Below, piece after piece: positions 46,673 to 56,753 of a DNA stretch of 64,000 nucleotides (positions within the stretch are counted from its first letter, which is position 1; each line of letters begins with the position of its first letter). The translations under genes were made by a program, and so were the position numbers. The notes below the pieces were generated by a model. That model made no database searches. It was not told the origin of the DNA and was given only the letters and a program-made list of their open reading frames with translations. This stretch comes from Cylindrospermum stagnale PCC 7417 (GTDB taxonomy: Bacteria > Cyanobacteriota > Cyanobacteriia > Cyanobacteriales > Nostocaceae): contig NC_019757.1 in assembly GCF_000317535.1 (NCBI RefSeq), positions 1,649,001-1,713,000 of the forward strand, written 5' to 3'.

Positions 46673-47965
46673 TTAAACCCGACCTCGGAGAAATTGCGCC
46701 ATTTCATTAGGAGTTGGTGACATTTCCAAGGCAGTTTCTTCAGTGATGCGACCTTCTTGGTAAAGGTTGAGCAGTGACTGATTCATGGTAATCATCCCAT
46801 CAAAGCTGGCTTGCTTCATCAACTCGGTAATTTCATCATACTTACCGTCTTTGATCCATTCTTTGACCGCGTCTGTGTTAATCAGAATATCGTGGAAGGC
46901 AGCCCGCTTACCATCAGTTGTGCGGCACAAACCTTGAGCAATTACCGCTACTAAAGACTCAGAAATTGCCACCCTCATTGCATCCTGTTCCTCACCGGCG
47001 TACAGATTGAGAATCCGCTCAATGGTTTTCACAGCGCTATTGGTGTGCAGAGTTCCCATGACTAAGTGACCAGTTTGAGCCGCTTTCAGGGCAGTATTGA
47101 CTGTTTCTTTATCCCGCATTTCCCCCACCAGAATCAAATCTGGGTCTTCCCGCAAAGCTGCTTTTAAAGCGTGGTCAAATTTTAGGGTGTGCATTCCCAC
47201 TTCCCGTTGCTTGACTAATGACTTGTGGCTTTGGTGGACAAATTCAATGGGATCTTCAATAGTGATGATGTGTTTAGGCATCTGTCTGTTGATGTAGTCA
47301 ACCATCGCCGCCAACGTCGTCGATTTGCCAGAACCAGTAGGCCCGGTAACTAAAATAAAACCTTTGTGGTAATGGCAAATATCCCGCAAAACTGGAGGTA
47401 ATCTCAACTGCTCCATAGTCAAGATTTTTAGCGGAATCAATCGCAGCACCATTGAATAGCCTCTGAGGGAGTCAAAAACATTGATCCGCACACGGGCAAA
47501 TTCGTACTGAGTTGCGCCATCAAATTCTAGGCTTTCTTGAAACCGCTGAATTTCCCCCTCGCTCAATACTTCACGCAACCAACTGATAAAACCTTCTTTA
47601 TCGGTTTCAGGATAATCCGTTATTTGGATTTCTCCACGGTTGCGGAAGCGGGGGATCTCACCAACACCCAAGTGAAGGTCAGAAAATCCCTGATCAAACG
47701 CTTCTTTGACGAGCTGCGCTAAGGTCGGTCCCGAATATTTAATTTTGAAGGCGGAAGGACTAGGAATCATCGGCGGTGGAGTTCCCGGACGATGGGTTGC
47801 AACAGGCGCAGAAGTTGTTGGTGAGGATGTGGTCTTAACAGCGGGGGTATTGCCACTGCGATCAATTGACATATCTAACGTTTGTGTAGCTTGGCGCTGC
47901 GTAGTCACCGTTGGCGGTGGTGGTGGTGGTATTGGTGGTAGATTACGGGGCTGTGATTCTGTCAT
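46673..47965 (-). CDS. pilT: PilT, type IV pilus retraction ATPase
   Basis: The 430-residue protein has a Pro/Thr-rich N-terminal extension of about 75 residues, then the PilT core: LHLGVGEIPRFRNRGEI, Walker A GPTGSGKSTT, Asp box TIEDPIEFVHQ, Walker B ALREDPDLILVGEMRD and the His box TGHLVMGTLHTNSA. It powers pilus retraction and motility or DNA uptake. The N-terminal extension has five or more prolines in a row and is longer than in proteobacterial PilT. Confidence 0.93.
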   Translation of the reverse strand: MTESQPRNLPPIPPPPPPTVTTQRQATQTLDMSIDRSGNTPAVKTTSSPTTSAPVATHRPGTPPPMIPSPSAFKIKYSGPTLAQLVKEAFDQGFSDLHLGVGEIPRFRNRGEIQITDYPETDKEGFISWLREVLSEGEIQRFQESLEFDGATQYEFARVRINVFDSLRGYSMVLRLIPLKILTMEQLRLPPVLRDICHYHKGFILVTGPTGSGKSTTLAAMVDYINRQMPKHIITIEDPIEFVHQSHKSLVKQREVGMHTLKFDHALKAALREDPDLILVGEMRDKETVNTALKAAQTGHLVMGTLHTNSAVKTIERILNLYAGEEQDAMRVAISESLVAVIAQGLCRTTDGKRAAFHDILINTDAVKEWIKDGKYDEITELMKQASFDGMITMNQSLLNLYQEGRITEETALEMSPTPNEMAQFLRGRV

Positions 47966-48036
47966 ATATCTTCACTTTTGGCAGGCAGAAAGTTGAATCA
48001 GCAAAAACTTAGTGGTGACTTGGGACAAATACTTGC

Positions 48037-48131
48037 GTAGACGCCTGAGGAATAGAGGCATTCAATTTTCGATTGGGAATTTTAGATTTCTTTTGCATCC
48101 AAAATCTAAAATTCTGTCAGGCGATGTCTAC
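48037..48131. repeat. Nested inverted repeat upstream of pilT
   Basis: An outer pair, GTAGACGCCTGA with TCAGGCGATGTCTAC, encloses an inner perfect 13-bp hairpin (GAATTTTAGATTT, 48077-48089, with its complement at 48102-48114). It lies in the 800-bp gap between pilT (minus) and the next plus-strand gene and resembles dispersed palindromic elements rather than a terminator. Confidence 0.5.
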
Positions 48132-48488
48132 TTTAGGGGCTACGTCTACACAACTCTGGCACAACAGTCAGTTTCTGTTCATCCACCTCCACTTGTATCT
48201 TTTCTTTTTTAAATTCCACTATTTATTGGTTCTATAGAAATTATTTCACAGATATAAACTTGTTTAACACACCCCGTCCCTTAAAATCTCTATGTGTATA
48301 CACTTAAAATTTCAGTTCTAAGAAAGACTAAATATTTAAAAGCGGCTATTTCCATGTTGAAAATGAGAAATTTTTCTTCAGGATGAATCCAAGTTGCTAG
48401 CAATTAACAGCAAAATCAATCAGCAGATAATTTTTTCAGCTTGATTAGATAATTATGAGAAGCACTACCGGTTTTTATAAGAAATGTT

Positions 48489-48590
48489 AAGCAATCTCGA
48501 CCCAAGCCTTCGGGGATCAAAGTATGGGACTAACGGACTTAAGGTTCTATGCCTGAAGATAGATGCGACAAATAGCCTTGATCCTTAAAT
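48489..48590 (+). ncRNA. Candidate structured leader or small RNA
   Basis: GC-richer DNA in an AT-rich gap can fold into a closing stem GGATCAA/TTGATCC (48514-48520 with 48578-48584). It holds an inner hairpin TCTAT/ATAGA around GCCTGAAG, and is preceded by a CCC/GGGG loop with CCTTCGGGG. It lies about 180 bp before a small membrane-protein gene. I cannot match it to a named riboswitch. Confidence 0.25.
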
Positions 48591-48770
48591 GTGAACTTGA
48601 CTAGACATCCATAATTACAAAATATTAACTGTAAACTTTAGTAAACAAATGCTCATTTTATCAATAGGTTTCTATATACTGAAATTTCACTTAAATCAAT
48701 TTAGTTTGCTCGCCACAAGCGGGAAATAGCTAAAAAAAATAAACCTTGCTGTGTATTGGGAGGAAAAGTC

Positions 48771-49145
48771 ATGGTTTCTGCTCAAAGCTCTAATCTAGGA
48801 AAGACCTACTCCTTGTTGTTGATTAAAAGCTTTTTGATCTGGACTTTCACATTGGCAGTGTGCTTGCTGGTTGTCGGTTTCCCATTAGTTGTTTTGATGG
48901 CGACGTTCGGATGTTTGTTGTCGATTGTGCTGCAATCTGTAATGCCTGTTAGTGCAGTTTTGCTTGTAGCCGGCGGTCTAATCATGTTTAATGTGATGGC
49001 TGTGTTGGTTGCTGCTGGCGTGCTAACTCTTAAAGGTATTCATCCTAAGCAAGTCAGATGGTTAAGCTGGCTGCATGGAGAGACAGAACAAATGCAGACT
49101 ACCGTTTATGCTGCTTGTCCTTTAACTTGCGAAACAAAGTTTTAG
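48771..49145 (+). CDS. Hypothetical small membrane protein
   Basis: The ATG at 48771 follows a good GGGAGGAAA site; a TTG at 48756 overlaps that site and is rejected. The 124-residue protein has two long hydrophobic helices (FLIWTFTLAVCLLVVGFPLV, and a second to about residue 85) and a polar Cys-containing tail. Unknown family. A terminator follows at once, so it is transcribed alone. Confidence 0.6.
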   Translation: MVSAQSSNLGKTYSLLLIKSFLIWTFTLAVCLLVVGFPLVVLMATFGCLLSIVLQSVMPVSAVLLVAGGLIMFNVMAVLVAAGVLTLKGIHPKQVRWLSWLHGETEQMQTTVYAACPLTCETKF

Positions 49146-49179
49146 TCATCATTACGGAATTCGACAAACAGTGCATCTG

Positions 49180-49200
49180 CCCGGTTCAGCCGGGTTTTTT
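49180..49200 (+). terminator. Rho-independent terminator
   Basis: CCCGG-TTCAG-CCGGG followed by TTTTTT, 35 bp after the small membrane-protein gene. Confidence 0.85.
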
Positions 49201-49294
49201 AATGTTTATTTTTATTTTGTTAAAGCGATCAGGGCTTTAAAGAAGGAAAATTATTTATCTTGCGTTGTGAACTATAATTCATGGCGTCTCAGTC

Positions 49295-49347
49295 TAATGA
49301 CTCATGACTAATGACCAATGACTATTGACTATTGACTAATGACTCAT
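49295..49347. repeat. Heptanucleotide tandem repeat (STRR) at wecB start
   Basis: Seven consecutive 7-bp units of the type TAATGAC, TCATGAC, CAATGAC or TATTGAC run into the wecB start codon, which is itself part of the last full unit. No Shine-Dalgarno is recognisable within it. Confidence 0.8.
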
Positions 49348-50454
49348 CAACAGCGAGTTGGCGTTATTTTGGGTACTCGTCCGGAAGCCATTAAACTAGC
49401 GCCAGTGATTCAAGTCTTTCAACGTTCCCCGGACTTGGAGTTGCAAGTAATTTTGACAGGACAGCATCGCGAGATGGTTGAGCAAGTAATGCAACTGTTC
49501 AACCTCAAAGCAGATCGTAACCTGGAGATTATGCAGCCGCAGCAATCTCTAAATGATATTACCTGCCGCAGCTTACAAGGCTTAGAGGCGCTATTCCAGG
49601 AAAATAAGCCAAATTTAGTTTTAGTACAGGGAGATACTACCACTGCTTTTGCCGCAGCTTTAGCAGCATTTTATCAAAAAATACCTGTAGGTCATGTGGA
49701 AGCTGGTTTAAGAACGGATGATTTATTTAATCCTTACCCAGAAGAAGCTAATCGGCGGTTAATTTCTCAACTCACCCAGTTACATTTTGCCCCAACTCCT
49801 TGGGCGGCGGAAAACTTGCGCCGTTCTGGTGTGTTGGGAGAAATTCACTTGACGGGTAACACGGTGATTGATGCGCTGTTGAATGTGGCTGCAACTCAAC
49901 CAGCTTGTGAGATAGCAGGCTTAAACTGGGATAAATATCGTGTTCTGTTAGCTACAGTGCATCGCCGAGAGAATTGGGGAGAACCATTGCAAGCGATCGC
50001 CCAAGGGTTTTTGCAGATTTTAGACAAGTTTGCTGATACAGCTTTGCTATTGCCATTACACCGCAATCCGACTGTCAGGGTACCGTTGCAGGAACTTCTA
50101 GGCAATCATCCCCGCATCTTTTTGACAGAACCCTTAGATTATGGTGAATTAGTCGCGGCGATCGCGCGATCGCATCTTTTGTTAACCGACTCCGGTGGCT
50201 TGCAAGAAGAAGCACCCAGTCTTGGTAAACCTGTGTTAGTTCTCAGAGACACCACAGAAAGACCAGAAGCCGTTACCGCAGGTACCGCCAAACTTGTGGG
50301 CACTACCAGTGAGAAAATTTTTGCCACCGCTAGTGAATTACTCAGTAACCCAAATGCATACACAGCAATGGCAAATGCCATTAATCCCTTTGGGGATGGT
50401 CATGCAGCAGAACGGATTTTGCAAATTGTGCAAAATTACTTAGGGTGCAACTAA
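49339..50454 (+). CDS. wecB: UDP-N-acetylglucosamine 2-epimerase (non-hydrolysing)
   Basis: The 371-residue protein has ILGTRPEAIKLAPVI, VQGDTTTAFA, GHVEAGLRTDD, TVHRRENWG and LLTDSGGLQEEAPSLG, a complete WecB set. It makes UDP-ManNAc for cell-surface polysaccharide. The first three residues (MTH) come from a 7-bp repeat. A terminator follows the stop. Confidence 0.95.
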   Translation: MTHQQRVGVILGTRPEAIKLAPVIQVFQRSPDLELQVILTGQHREMVEQVMQLFNLKADRNLEIMQPQQSLNDITCRSLQGLEALFQENKPNLVLVQGDTTTAFAAALAAFYQKIPVGHVEAGLRTDDLFNPYPEEANRRLISQLTQLHFAPTPWAAENLRRSGVLGEIHLTGNTVIDALLNVAATQPACEIAGLNWDKYRVLLATVHRRENWGEPLQAIAQGFLQILDKFADTALLLPLHRNPTVRVPLQELLGNHPRIFLTEPLDYGELVAAIARSHLLLTDSGGLQEEAPSLGKPVLVLRDTTERPEAVTAGTAKLVGTTSEKIFATASELLSNPNAYTAMANAINPFGDGHAAERILQIVQNYLGCN

Positions 50455-50493
50455 GCAACATCATGGTGGTGTAATTTCCAGAAATATGCTTCT

Positions 50494-50519
50494 AAAACCG
50501 GAGTTCCTGCCGGTTTTTT
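50494..50519 (+). terminator. Rho-independent terminator of wecB
   Basis: AAAACCGG-AGTTCCTG-CCGGTTTT with a continuing T-run, 40 bp after the stop. The following stretch to 51082 is AT-rich and I see no gene or repeat in it. Confidence 0.8.
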
Positions 50520-51082
50520 ATTAGCTATAGATACTTAAACTAGCTAGCAGTTTAAATCACCAGCAACCAAAATTACCCGAACAGGACTGACGCAAAATCA
50601 TGAAAAAACAATATTGTTGAATCTGCTTGCTAATGTCATTGATACTTCATAGGCGCAGGTACACGGAGAAAATTTCCGGTTGAATAAACCGCAGTATTAC
50701 ATATTAGCAGTAATTACACTTAAAATTTTTTATAAGTATTATCCTGTAATAATCTGTAGGCATGAAATTTTCATAATACATTTATTCAGTAATATTACTA
50801 CTGTTTAAACTTAAATTTTATACTAAATTTAAGTTAGATTCATAAATCATAAAAAATCATCGCACATTCACTATTGTTTCAAAACTTCATAAATCTGATT
50901 GTTGTGTGATGATTTTAGATTGTTCTAAATCTAAAAAACCAAAGTGCTGGTTAATTATTAGGTTGCACTACTCATACAAGTACAGAAAAATCAAATCAAA
51001 TGTGTGCACAGATGTACGTTAGTCATTTTGATATTTCTGTAGTTTCCCTTGCTAAAAACCATTCACACAGGTAGATAATTCC

Positions 51083-51823
51083 ATGCAAGAGCTACTGGTG
51101 TACATTGAGAATAAAAAGCAAGAATTCGCTCAATTACCCTTGTTCGATTTTATGCAAGATCAAACCATAAATCCAAGACAAAGGTTGTCTTTTGCTCCCT
51201 GTATGGCTCATTATGTAATGAGTTTTGGTGACTTGAACAAATATGTTTTTCCAGTGAATCTGTCTGATAATCTACTTCAGCAAATTGTCAATGAGTACAC
51301 GATTGAAGATTCTAACCATTGGCAATGGTTTCTAATTGACTTAGAACAACTAGAATTTAATCCCTCCTGGAATTTCACTCAGTCATTGAGATTTATTTGG
51401 GGTGAGGAAACCAAAATTACCCGGCAGATAGCCTATCAAGTTGCTGCATATACTTTACAAGCAGATCCTGTAATTAGACTAGCAGTAATTGAGGCTCTAG
51501 AAGCAACGGGAAAAGTTTTTTTCTTGATATCAAGTTCAATCGCCTCAGAAATTCAAGAGATTACCAAAAAAAAATACATATATTTTGGTAATTCACATTT
51601 ACAAGCTGAAAATGAACACGCTATTTTTACATCGGAAATCAGAAAATTACTCATAGAAATAGAACTTACAGACTCACAGATTCAAAAGTGTTTTGATGTG
51701 GTCGATGGAATATTTAATATTTTTTCACGGTGGACAAACGAGTTGTTGGAATATGCGCTAAAGCACAGAGTTGAGCTAGAAACTTATCAAGAAGCTCAAC
51801 ATAAGCTGACACTATTGAATTAA
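51083..51823 (+). CDS. Heme-oxygenase-fold protein, possibly diiron (HDO-like)
   Basis: The 246-residue all-helical protein has metal-ligand-like residues spaced as in heme-oxygenase-like diiron oxidases: TIEDSNHWQWF (Glu and His on one helix), VIEALEATGKVFF (Glu) and HLQAENEHAIF (His, Glu, His). Length and helix pattern fit the fold. No heme-oxygenase proximal-His motif was evident. It is monocistronic with long spacers on both sides; substrate unknown. Confidence 0.55.
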   Translation: MQELLVYIENKKQEFAQLPLFDFMQDQTINPRQRLSFAPCMAHYVMSFGDLNKYVFPVNLSDNLLQQIVNEYTIEDSNHWQWFLIDLEQLEFNPSWNFTQSLRFIWGEETKITRQIAYQVAAYTLQADPVIRLAVIEALEATGKVFFLISSSIASEIQEITKKKYIYFGNSHLQAENEHAIFTSEIRKLLIEIELTDSQIQKCFDVVDGIFNIFSRWTNELLEYALKHRVELETYQEAQHKLTLLN

Positions 51824-51883
51824 GTTTTCGCTAATTTACTGTAGCTAATGGCTAATTTATCTAAGCCATTAGCTGTTCGCTTA

Positions 51884-52125
51884 GAAGATGTTTTAAAAGT
51901 CGTTGATGATAAATCAAACACTTGTAGATTCCCCTAAATCCACGCCACTTGCTTTAAGTCGGCAGAGCTGCTCAACGCAGTGGCTCCCCAGGACTTGGGG
52001 ACTTTAAGAAGTTTTTGCCCCCTTTTCCAAGGGGAGCCAGTTGCGTGGGAGGGTTTCCCGACTTGAGCTTGCCTGGCGTGGGTTGGGGGAATCTCGATCA
52101 ATTTTGATACTTTTAAAACATCCTC
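51884..52125. mobile_element. TNA-flanked MITE family, complete copy D
   Basis: The ends are GAAGATGTTTTAAAAGT and ACTTTTAAAACATCCTC, with TTA duplicated on each side (51881-51883, 52126-52128). The interior resembles copy B but is about 5 bp longer and diverged in the G-rich blocks. Its right end is only about 10 bp from the glgA stop codon. Confidence 0.85.
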
Positions 52126-52136
52126 TTAGCCGATTA

Positions 52137-53558
52137 CTATTTCAAGACTAACTTTGGTTGTTGTGAAGAGGCTTCCTCTTCATCTGGCAAGCCGTAAAGT
52201 GACCTGTACAACTTCACGTACTCCTTAGCAGATTGATACCAACTGAAATCCTCGCTCATACCGCGTTTTTGTAACTCCTGCCATTGGGGTTTGAAACGGA
52301 AACCCTCCCAAGCCCGAATCATGCAGGTGAACAAGTCTAGGGGTTCATAGCGGTCAAAGCAATAACCAGTCCCGGCTTCGTTGACTGGGTCGTGATGCGT
52401 TACAGTGTCAACTAATCCGCCTGTACGCCGCACAATCGGCACGGAACCATAACGCAAAGCCATCATTTGGCTGATACCGCAGGGTTCAAACCGGCTAGGC
52501 ATCAAGAAGGCATCAGTCCCAGCGTAGATGCGACGAGAAAGAGCATCGTTATACAGTAGGTAAGTGGCCATGCGCCCTGGATAGCGGGATGCCATCTGCC
52601 ACATTTGGCTTTCGTAGTAGCGATCGCCAGTTCCTAGCAGTACAATCTGTGCATCTGTATATGCCAAGAAGCGATCCAGGATTTGTAAGATCAAATCAAT
52701 GCCCTTTTGTTCGACTAACCGGGTGACAATCCCAATTAAAAAGGCATTGCGGTTAACCTCTAACCCCACTTCTTCTTGCAGAGCAATTTTGTTAGCCTTG
52801 CGTTGATCTAAGGCATCGGCTGTGAAAGTTTGGGCGATGTATTTATCCTTCTCAGGGTTATAAACCTCAGTATCTATCCCGTTGATAATTCCAGATAACT
52901 TACCACTGATGAAAGACAGCAAACCTTCAAGAGTTTCACCATAAGCGGGTGTCTTGATTTGCTCGGCATAAGTCGGGGAAACTGTATTCACCTTGTCGGC
53001 AAATTGCACCGCTGCGGCCATGGTGTTGTGTCCTTGCATGTACCAGGGACACCAAGTAATTTTCTCCAAATACCAACGCCAAGGCCCTTGATAAGCCAGG
53101 TTATGAATGGTAAACACGCTGGTGATATCTGGATCTTGGTGCATCCACACAGGAATCATCCCTGTATGCCAATCGTGACAGTGGACAATTTCCGGCTTCC
53201 AGTAATTCCAGCAAAACTCAGCTGCACCATTAGAAAACAAGGTGAACCGCCAGTCTTCATCTTCTCCAGAATAAATGCGGCGGGGCATGAAAGCAGGATG
53301 TCCAAATAAGTACAAGGGAACATCTGTACCAGGCAGAACGCTTTCGTAAACTGCAAAGTCCTGGAACATGGCATATCCGCGCCAAATAGGCTCCTTGGGA
53401 ATCTCCATTTTGTCAGGCAGGAAGCCGTAGTAAGGTAGGAAGATTCGGACATCATGCCCCATTGCTCTCAAGAATTTGGGCAATGCTCCGACAACATCAC
53501 CCATTCCCCCAACTTTCGCAACGGGAGCTGCCTCTGCTGCAACAAATAGAATCCGCAT
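52137..53558 (-). CDS. glgA: Glycogen synthase (ADP-glucose)
   Basis: The start at ATG 53558 gives the family N-terminus [20 protein letters not shown]; a longer frame would add 20 unlikely residues. The 473-residue GT5 enzyme has KVGG for ADP-glucose, [20 protein letters not shown], and the C-terminal [19 protein letters not shown]. It extends alpha-1,4-glucan in carbon storage. Confidence 0.95.
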   Translation of the reverse strand: MRILFVAAEAAPVAKVGGMGDVVGALPKFLRAMGHDVRIFLPYYGFLPDKMEIPKEPIWRGYAMFQDFAVYESVLPGTDVPLYLFGHPAFMPRRIYSGEDEDWRFTLFSNGAAEFCWNYWKPEIVHCHDWHTGMIPVWMHQDPDITSVFTIHNLAYQGPWRWYLEKITWCPWYMQGHNTMAAAVQFADKVNTVSPTYAEQIKTPAYGETLEGLLSFISGKLSGIINGIDTEVYNPEKDKYIAQTFTADALDQRKANKIALQEEVGLEVNRNAFLIGIVTRLVEQKGIDLILQILDRFLAYTDAQIVLLGTGDRYYESQMWQMASRYPGRMATYLLYNDALSRRIYAGTDAFLMPSRFEPCGISQMMALRYGSVPIVRRTGGLVDTVTHHDPVNEAGTGYCFDRYEPLDLFTCMIRAWEGFRFKPQWQELQKRGMSEDFSWYQSAKEYVKLYRSLYGLPDEEEASSQQPKLVLK

Positions 53559-53697
53559 GGTAGTTTCTGTTTCCCCAGTTCTGCCAATATTGTCAATGTC
53601 ACCTCTTGATGCCGGCAAACGGAATTAGTCGCGTCTGGCAAGCCTTTTGGGCAACGGCAATCATTTCTGATCTAATCACATCTGGTTGCCCAATAGC

Positions 53698-54666
53698 TTA
53701 AGAACCTCGCTGAACCTCAGTAAATATTTGCTCTAAAATTTCTGTAGCTCCCTGTTGGCGTAGGATATTGGCTAGTTCTGCGCCTATGGCTTCAGCATTG
53801 TTAGCCGCACCTGTGATCGTATCTTTGACCAGCTTTTGACCATCGACACTGGCGACTAACCCCGTTAGTGTTAATTCGTCATCAACAATTTCTGTATTGA
53901 CGCCTATGGGTACTTGACATCCGCCTTCGAGTATGCGTAAGAAAGACCTTTCGGCAAGACAGCGATCGCGTGTTTGGGGATGTTCGATCGCTTTCAGGAG
54001 GTTGATCAGTTCGGTGTCATCAGCACGGCATTCTATCCCCAGAGCACCTTGGCCAACGGCGTGGAGGGAGATTTCTTTGGGGATAACTTGATGGATGCGC
54101 GAGCTCATTTCCAACCTTTCTAAGCCAGCAACCGCCAAAATTAAGGCGTCATACTCACCCGCATCCAGTTTCGCCATGCGTGTAATCAAATTTCCCCGCA
54201 CATCTTTAAAATTAAAATGGGGGAAGTGGTGGCGTAACTGCGCTAGTCGTCGCAGCGAAGATGTCCCAATCACCACACCTGCTGGTAAAGTATCGATTTG
54301 CAGCCCTTTGTGTTTTTCATGCAGCACCAAGGCATCGGCTGGGTTTTCCCGTTCGGTAATTGCTGCCAATGTTAACCCTGCGGGTAAGTTAGTCGGCAAA
54401 TCCTTGAGGGAATGAACGGCAAAATCAATCTCCTGATTGAGCATTCCCACTTCGAGTTCTTTGGTAAATAGTCCTTTATCACCAATTTTGGCTAATGCTA
54501 CATCCAGGATTTTGTCGCCTTGGGTAGACATGGTGTGGACTTCAAAAGTGATATCCGGAAAGCTTTTCTGGAGTTGCGCTTGCACCCAGTATGTCTGAAC
54601 TAGAGCTAGTTGGCTTTTACGTGAACCAATACGAATAGTGCGTGGAGGGCTAGAAACTGAAGTCAT
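53698..54666 (-). CDS. hemC: Porphobilinogen deaminase (hydroxymethylbilane synthase)
   Basis: The 322-residue protein begins at ATG 54666. It has [24 protein letters not shown], the substrate Arg-rich [11 protein letters not shown] and [12 protein letters not shown], and the dipyrromethane cofactor Cys in [10 protein letters not shown]. It makes hydroxymethylbilane for heme, chlorophyll and bilins. Confidence 0.96.
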   Translation of the reverse strand: MTSVSSPPRTIRIGSRKSQLALVQTYWVQAQLQKSFPDITFEVHTMSTQGDKILDVALAKIGDKGLFTKELEVGMLNQEIDFAVHSLKDLPTNLPAGLTLAAITERENPADALVLHEKHKGLQIDTLPAGVVIGTSSLRRLAQLRHHFPHFNFKDVRGNLITRMAKLDAGEYDALILAVAGLERLEMSSRIHQVIPKEISLHAVGQGALGIECRADDTELINLLKAIEHPQTRDRCLAERSFLRILEGGCQVPIGVNTEIVDDELTLTGLVASVDGQKLVKDTITGAANNAEAIGAELANILRQQGATEILEQIFTEVQRGS

Positions 54667-54800
54667 AAAACAATATGTCAAACCAGGCGATAAATTCACT
54701 TCATCTAGACTACCTCAGCGAGTGACTTACCGGATTCTATACAAGTAATTTAGATTAAGTTTATTCTGACTTTATTTACATTTCTTTACATATTCTCAAA

Positions 54801-55226
54801 TTACTTTAAGGTTTCTTGGATATATTCTTGTAATTGTTGGGTACGCTGTTTTGTAACCTGTTCCAGACAACCAGCGTAAATGCTAGGAGCGAGCGTTCCC
54901 CCTTCATATTCGCTACTGACAAACTCACAATTGCGATCGCGAAACTTCAGCCATGCTTGCTGTGCGGTAATTAATTTTTGTTGTCTAGACTTTGGTAACT
55001 TTGGCAAAAGTTGTTTATAAACCTGGTTCAACTTTTTATCTGCATTCTTAAAAGACAAGTCAGCACATTGAGTGATTTCTCTTTGAGTTTGAGCATTGTC
55101 ACAATTTAGCCGTTGCGCTAGCTGTGTTTCTAGCTGTTTGGGTGTTGTGTTTGCCATTGTTACAGCAGGGATACTCAAGCTGCTAAGGGTGAGGATGGTG
55201 ATTAAAGTGGGTATTATCTGGTGCAT
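54801..55226 (-). CDS. Secreted LprI-like (DUF1311) protein
   Basis: The 141-residue protein has a signal peptide ending in PAVTMA, then the DUF1311 pattern: CDNAQTQREITQCADLSFKN, LNQVYKQLLPKL, AQQAWLKFRDRNCEF and GCLEQVTKQRTQQL, with four Cys placed for two disulfides. LprI-type proteins can inhibit lysozyme; here this is only family inference. Confidence 0.8.
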   Translation of the reverse strand: MHQIIPTLITILTLSSLSIPAVTMANTTPKQLETQLAQRLNCDNAQTQREITQCADLSFKNADKKLNQVYKQLLPKLPKSRQQKLITAQQAWLKFRDRNCEFVSSEYEGGTLAPSIYAGCLEQVTKQRTQQLQEYIQETLK

Positions 55227-55357
55227 GGGAATTTCTTATGATGTGTGTAGTAATCATATCTGATTTGTGAAAATTATTTTTTAAACGAACCGCAGAGACG
55301 CAGAGGACACAGAGAGAAGAAATATCTTTTATGACAGAGATGAGTTTTTCATATTCT

Positions 55358-55549
55358 TTATTTATCGTTAATTTGCTTTGTTGCCTTACCATCTCGGAAA
55401 TCTTGCAGCCAAATGACGAATTTAGCCCAACCCATTACCACTAGCAAGTATTTAGTAGTCCGTAGTTTTAAAACTAATTCTGAACATCCAGACTTAATCC
55501 AACTACGCCGTAATGTGCTAATAAGACTAATCCCCCAACAAACAGCCAA
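55358..55549 (-). CDS. Possible small hypothetical protein or gene remnant
   Basis: A 63-codon frame with hydrophobic and basic stretches (VCWGISLISTLRRSWIK-like start, LLVVMGWAKFVIWLQDF). It reads open for seven further codons upstream without a start. The gap 55227-55698 also has a CGCAGAGACGCAGAG-type repeat near 55290-55310 and no other supported gene. Could be decayed coding sequence. Confidence 0.25.
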   Translation of the reverse strand: MAVCWGISLISTLRRSWIKSGCSELVLKLRTTKYLLVVMGWAKFVIWLQDFRDGKATKQINDK

Positions 55550-55698
55550 ACCTCCCCCCAGAGGGACTACCTAATTTGACTGTTGAGGTAAAGTGAATAG
55601 TTGACCCTTTGAAAAGGCAGTAAAAGGAAATGTTAGCCTCCCTTGAAAAGGGGAGACAGTCGCTACAATAATTATATTTAGCAACACCAAACTGCTAG

Positions 55699-56481
55699 TT
55701 ATATCTTGGCTAATTCTCGCTTTTCTAATTGCAGTTTAAATCGTTCACCAGGGGTAGGCTCAATCACCTGTGTTGCTAGATTATGCTTCTCTAATAACGC
55801 CCTAAATTCGGCAACACTTCCCGTAGCTTGAAGAAATTTAATCATCAATCCCTCAAACACCACATCTCCCCCTGCTGCTGTGGGTAAAATAATTTGAGGT
55901 TGTAGCCACTTAGTCACTTCCAATCCACTATTTGCTCCTTGAATAATCAAACCCAGCAAAGGCAACCCCAAATTGACCATTGGTGTTATCACTATATCAA
56001 CGGGTGCAACCTGCTTAAGTTGCGGAGAATGATAGCCATGAGGTTCATAGTAAAGGGTTAAACCACTTTCTAATTCTTTGAGAAGATAAGCATTTTCTAA
56101 TATAGTTGGGCCAATTGGGGAACCGGGAAAAGTTTTGATTTCTACTTGCTGATTCAAGGTGAAAGTTTCACCATGTGCGAGGGCTGTTACTTGGGTGTAA
56201 CCCAATTGTTTTACAACCTTGGCAGCATTAGGAGAACCGACAACTTTGATATTATGGTCAAGCTGCTTAAGTGTTGGTGGGTGAGCATGGTCTTCCAAAC
56301 CTTGAGACAGCAGTATTAAGTCAATATTTTCTGGTATTGGGCGTTCTTGAGTTCGGGAACCTTTGAAGAACCAATCTGAATTACTGAAGGTTAAGGAACC
56401 AACCAGCCAAGGGTCAAGTAATATCCGCTGTTCGCCGATTTCAATCAGCCAACTATTGCTGTCTAACCAAGTTAAGTGCAT
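55699..56481 (-). CDS. MBL-fold (UlaG-like) protein with altered metal motif
   Basis: I chose the ATG at 56481 (MHLTWLDSNSWLIEIGEQRI) over 56511. The 260-residue protein has the beta-lactamase fold (ILLDPWLVGSLTF), but the usual HxHxDH reads SQGLEDHAH, lacking the first two ligands. GFxxE-type later motifs are weak too (LYYEPHGYH retains a His). It may bind metal differently or be non-catalytic; similar forms occur in other cyanobacteria as far as I recall. Confidence 0.7.
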   Translation of the reverse strand: MHLTWLDSNSWLIEIGEQRILLDPWLVGSLTFSNSDWFFKGSRTQERPIPENIDLILLSQGLEDHAHPPTLKQLDHNIKVVGSPNAAKVVKQLGYTQVTALAHGETFTLNQQVEIKTFPGSPIGPTILENAYLLKELESGLTLYYEPHGYHSPQLKQVAPVDIVITPMVNLGLPLLGLIIQGANSGLEVTKWLQPQIILPTAAGGDVVFEGLMIKFLQATGSVAEFRALLEKHNLATQVIEPTPGERFKLQLEKRELAKI

Positions 56482-56753
56482 AGCTAAAGTGAAGATAACG
56501 CCTGTCTTCATTATGCGGTGTTAAAGGGAATTAAGGGGTGGGGTTGTTTGATTATTGGCTAAACCCCTACAAAGCGTCTAAGTTAGGACTGACGCATTGA
56601 CAAAGAATGGTAAATATGTTTTCAGTTTGATTCGTTGAAACTTCTATAAATTGTGCGTTAGGGAACGCACCCTACGGAGAAAGTTGCGTAAGAAGACGCA
56701 TCAAAAAAGTCTGAAAAGAGGGTAAATTGTTAGGGTGCGTAAGTCCTATAAGT

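Noticed and set aside
49295-49347. CRISPR-like periodicity
   Set aside because: The unit is 7 bp without spacers, an STRR and not a CRISPR array.
53559-53618. N-terminal extension of glgA
   Set aside because: The family N-terminus MRILFVAAE begins at 53558; the extra residues match nothing.
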